A stretch of DNA of 7,205 bases from Bacteroidales bacterium (GTDB lineage: Bacteria; Bacteroidota; Bacteroidia; Bacteroidales; Bacteroidaceae), in contig SFPC01000090.1 of the NCBI GenBank assembly GCA_004552195.1, positions 1-7,205 on the forward strand, in the 5' to 3' direction. Position numbers and translations under genes: made by a program. Within the stretch, counting starts at the first letter, position 1; every line of letters begins with the position of its first letter. The notes beneath the pieces are model-generated. The model made no database searches and was not told the DNA's origin. It saw only the letters and a program-made list of their open reading frames with translations. This document shows positions 6,850 through 7,205 of this stretch, in pieces.

Positions 6850-6869
6850 TTTTCGCGTCATGACGAAAA
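6850..6869. promoter_or_regulatory. palindrome CGTCATGACG between the Rpn gene and the GH95 promoter
   Basis: CGTCATGACG (6856-6865) is a perfect 10-bp palindrome. Around it, TTTTCG (6850-6855) and CGAAAA (6864-6869) form a second inverted repeat whose centre is shifted by one base. The palindrome lies about 60-70 bp upstream of the GH95 start point, a usual distance for an activator site. Alternatively it is a weak 3' hairpin of the Rpn gene, ending 19 bp past that stop codon. The zero-loop palindrome and the lack of a T run after it favour a DNA-binding site. Confidence 0.3.
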
Positions 6870-6887
6870 AGCATCAATAGCAGCTGA

Positions 6888-7205
6888 TTACAATCCATTT
6901 ATTTCCTCTTCACTCAGCCCTGTTGCTTCTCGGATGTCGACAGCACTTAATCCCATCGATTTTAGTTTCCGTGCGGTTTCCTTGATTCCTTCGGCACGTC
7001 CCTCGGCACGTCCTTCGGCAAGTCCTTGTTTCATTCCTTCAGCTCGTCCTTGTTTCATTCCTTGTTCAAGTCCTTGTTTCATTCCTTGTTCAAGTCCTTG
7101 TTCAAGTCCTTGTTCAAGTCCTTGTTCAAGTCCCTGTTTCATTCCTTGCTCAAGTCCACGCTTGAGTGCACTGCCGTAGTATGTTTTTTCCGTGCTTATG
7201 ATATC
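6888..7205 (-). CDS. Rpn family PD-(D/E)XK nuclease / putative transposase, C-terminal part only
   Basis: The frame is open from the right edge to the stop at 6888, so this is a 5'-truncated gene with 105 residues visible. Nothing is broken: the N-terminal catalytic domain lies beyond base 7205. The first visible residues, DIISTEKTYYGSALKRG, match the end of the nuclease domain and linker of Rpn/PDDEXK transposase-like proteins. Fourteen four-residue repeats follow (L/M/R-E/K/A-Q/E-G). The last segment is ETARKLKSMGLSAVDI...TGLSEEEI, the usual ending of this family in Bacteroidota and Firmicutes. Members are DNA endonucleases. In E. coli, Rpn proteins are phage-defence toxins inhibited by a separately translated C-terminal fragment. 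The repeats make long heptad-like charged helices that probably mediate dimerisation. An ATG at 7142 is not the gene start, because it lies inside the repeats and the frame continues upstream. The family call rests on the tail alone, since no catalytic residue is visible. Confidence 0.75.
   Translation of the reverse strand, partial: DIISTEKTYYGSALKRGLEQGMKQGLEQGLEQGLEQGLEQGMKQGLEQGMKQGRAEGMKQGLAEGRAEGRAEGIKETARKLKSMGLSAVDIREATGLSEEEINGL
6987..7154 (-). repeat. 14-copy 12-bp in-frame tandem repeat in the Rpn gene
   Basis: 168 bp made of 14 units of 12 bp, each encoding four residues ending in Gly. Read on the minus strand from 7154, the encoded units are LEQG, MKQG, four LEQG, MKQG, LEQG, MKQG, RAEG, MKQG, LAEG, RAEG, RAEG. 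Units 3-6 (7083-7130) are four identical copies of CTTGAACAAGGA. The others differ by a few bases, with more divergence toward the 3' end. Because the unit is a multiple of three, gain or loss of copies keeps the frame. Confidence 0.95.

Noticed and set aside
6987..7154. CRISPR array or intergenic satellite
   Set aside because: Units are 12 bp with no spacers, and they are in frame within a recognisable protein tail.
6826..7179. 117-codon plus-strand frame over the Rpn repeats
   Set aside because: Its Ser/Pro/Cys repeats are the antisense reading of the 12-bp array. The minus-strand frame matches a known protein family.

Overview
The window looks like chromosomal DNA of a Bacteroidota species, most likely a Prevotella-type member of the Bacteroidales. 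The evidence is as follows. Three promoters match or nearly match the Bacteroidetes sigma pattern (TTTG, about 19-20 nt, TAnnTTTG). Clear Shine-Dalgarno sequences are absent before the genes. Two of the secreted proteins end in tails resembling type IX secretion (T9SS/Por) sorting domains. The largest gene is a fucosidase-family glycoside hydrolase typical of glycan-degrading Bacteroidales. The species assignment is inference from these features only.

All genes lie on the minus strand, so transcription runs from right to left. At the right edge (6888-7205) is the 3' end of a gene for an Rpn-type (PD-(D/E)XK) nuclease/putative transposase. Its tail holds fourteen tandem four-residue repeats. 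Next comes a 232-bp regulatory gap with a candidate promoter, two operator-like palindromes and a leader of about 140 nt. This leads into a 1370-residue secreted GH95 enzyme (2543-6655), predicted to be an alpha-L-fucosidase or alpha-L-galactosidase. It has three beta-rich, lectin-like N-terminal modules and a sorting-type C-terminus. A GC-rich hairpin follows it.

A second transcription unit starts from a promoter at 2254-2285. It carries two small secreted proteins whose stop and start codons overlap (TAATG at 1706). The first (1706-2197) is little more than two short beta-motif repeats plus a sorting-type tail. The second (381-1706) carries a related N-terminal motif, three Fn3-like beta modules and a basic Ala/Pro/Lys tail. 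Two hairpins, one strong, close this unit at 289-374.

The left 380 bp has no convincing protein gene. It holds a strong leftward promoter with an A/T-rich upstream element and a boxA-like leader sequence. This suggests that a stable-RNA operon, probably rRNA, begins just outside the window.

Functionally, the secreted proteins fit extracellular or cell-surface work, with the GH95 enzyme trimming terminal L-fucose or L-galactose from host or plant glycans. No SusC/SusD pair or sugar transporter is visible, so the enzyme appears to be a stand-alone gene here. The Rpn gene is unrelated to glycan use. It belongs to a family linked to gene-within-gene toxin-antitoxin phage defence in E. coli, and is the most interesting locus in the window, although only its C-terminal part is present.
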